Shown: one piece after another, positions 63,422 to 64,000 of the stretch
How positions within the stretch are numbered: position 1 is the stretch's first letter
How the letters are laid out: every line of letters starts with the position of its first letter
Translations under genes and position numbers: made by a program
Origin: Ignavibacteria bacterium
GTDB lineage: Bacteria; Bacteroidota; Ignavibacteria; Ignavibacteriales; Melioribacteraceae
Direction: 5' to 3'
Assembly: GCA_009773205.1 (NCBI GenBank)
Contig: WPAE01000007.1
Coordinates: forward strand, 124,001-188,000
DNA length: 64,000 nt
Notes under the pieces: generated by a model
Told to the model about the DNA's origin: nothing
Seen by the model: only the letters and a program-made list of their open reading frames with translations
The model's database searches: none

Positions 63422-64000
63422 CTAATTTTTACCGCGAGAAAGCCATCCAAAAATTGCTTTGTACTGTTCTGGGTTATTTAATTTGATCTTTCGGAACAGT
63501 TCTATTGTAAACACAGTAAGTAAACCAATTATAACCGAAATAACGAAACCCAATGAAGCGAAAATAGTTCCTTTAGGTTTGGCTTTTCTGTCTGCGGGCC
63601 CGGCTTTATCTAAAACAATAACGGAAGGCGTATTTCTAGCTTCTTCCACTCTCGCTTGTTCATACAAAGGTTGCACAAACTCTAAAATTTTGTATTGGAT
63701 TTCCAGGTTACGATAAATCTTCAAATACTCGCTGCCTAATTCTGGAGCTTGTTTAAAAGGAATAAGTAGTTTCACATCTTTTTGAGAAGAATCTGTACCG
63801 GCGTTTAATTGATCTATTTTTTTCTGTATTTCGTTTAATTCTACCTCAGTTGTAGATATAAGCGGGTGATCGGAGCCGTATGTTTGTTTTAAAACATTTA
63901 GCTCAATCTCTTTCCTATATAAATCGGCATAAATAGATGACATTGATTTTACAGTAGCTTCAAGTTGTTCCGGCACGGCAATAAGACCATACTTTTTTTG
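63422..64000 (-). CDS. Wzz/GumC-type chain-length determinant (5' part missing)
   Basis: The last 193 codons of a gene that enters from beyond the window; a GTG at 63976 is internal and not the real start. The visible part has a long coiled coil (VKSMSSIYADLYRKEIELNV, then VLKQTYGSDHPLISTTEVEL), the GNVR-like end ARNTPSVIVLDKAGPADRKA, and the C-terminal membrane helix GTIFASLGFVISVIIGLLTV. These proteins set glycan chain length and often act with a cytoplasmic tyrosine kinase; no kinase domain follows here. Confidence 0.85.
   Translation of the reverse strand, partial: QKKYGLIAVPEQLEATVKSMSSIYADLYRKEIELNVLKQTYGSDHPLISTTEVELNEIQKKIDQLNAGTDSSQKDVKLLIPFKQAPELGSEYLKIYRNLEIQYKILEFVQPLYEQARVEEARNTPSVIVLDKAGPADRKAKPKGTIFASLGFVISVIIGLLTVFTIELFRKIKLNNPEQYKAIFGWLSRGKN

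Noticed and set aside
63422-63976. Complete 184-residue chain-length protein starting at GTG 63976
   Set aside because: The frame stays open to the window edge and the sequence begins in the middle of the coiled coil, so this is the end of a longer gene.
1-64000. tRNA, rRNA, CRISPR arrays, transposases and phage genes
   Set aside because: I scanned intergenic regions and found no cloverleaf, regularly spaced repeats or recognisable mobile-element enzymes. Short or divergent tRNAs could still be missed.

Overview
The window looks like a piece of chromosome from an Ignavibacteria-type bacterium (Bacteroidota/Chlorobi superphylum), AT-rich and Gram-negative. Four observations point there. A three-gene set encodes a TonB-dependent receptor, a protein with a type IX secretion (T9SS) C-terminal sorting domain, and a PorV/PorQ-type barrel. 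There is a GWxTD-domain protein. The F1Fo-ATPase cluster lacks beta and epsilon. Several promoters fit the Bacteroidota -33 TTTG / -7 TAnnTTTG pattern, while many genes also carry clear AAGGAG ribosome binding sites, which Bacteroidia use little. The species cannot be fixed from the sequence alone.

Layout: 1-2677 (minus) holds three secreted proteins: a large one cut by the window edge, a FecR-domain protein, and a protein with a fibronectin-like region. 2923-4488 (minus) holds a DUF3467 protein and a secreted TPR protein. 4813-9111 (plus) is a compact metabolic run: adenosine deaminase, a small unknown protein, urocanate hydratase and phosphoglycerate dehydrogenase. 9255-11257 (minus) holds a secreted carboxypeptidase-regulatory-like protein and a divergent MqnA-like protein. 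11325-14919 (minus) is the translation operon ffh-rpsP-khpA-rimM-trmD-rplS, with its own promoter and terminator. 14973-20291 (minus) is atpZ, an AtpI-like gene, then atpB-E-F-H-A-G. Upstream of it sit a bactofilin, an M23 peptidase, a heptosyltransferase-like GT9, an LpxL-like acyltransferase and the GWxTD protein. 24930-32444 (minus) is the TonB/T9SS/PorV operon, preceded by two overlapping mini-ORFs. 32798-42297 (minus) is housekeeping: trxA, acyl-CoA dehydrogenase, a FabL-like reductase, dnaE, dut, a flippase, a thioesterase and accA.

42300-64000 is a surface-polysaccharide locus continuing past the window. It has two complete polyprenyl glycosylphosphotransferases plus a third degenerate one fused to a GT2 enzyme. 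It also has many glycosyltransferases (GT2, GT4, GT9), two flippases (one MurJ-like; a third lies at 39362), two polymerase/ligase-type membrane proteins, a methyltransferase and a Wzz/GumC-type chain-length protein. The logic is Wzx/Wzy: a phosphosugar is loaded on undecaprenyl phosphate, extended by the glycosyltransferases, flipped, polymerised and exported.

I saw no tRNA or rRNA gene, CRISPR array, transposase, integrase or phage gene. The most unusual items are a predicted propeller-like domain inserted in an O-antigen-ligase-type protein, the GT2/glycosylphosphotransferase fusion with a missing catalytic core, the chained mini-ORFs before the TonB receptor, a 121-base MITE-like element, and a duplicated tail of dut. 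None of these amounts to a clearly new multi-gene system on sequence alone.
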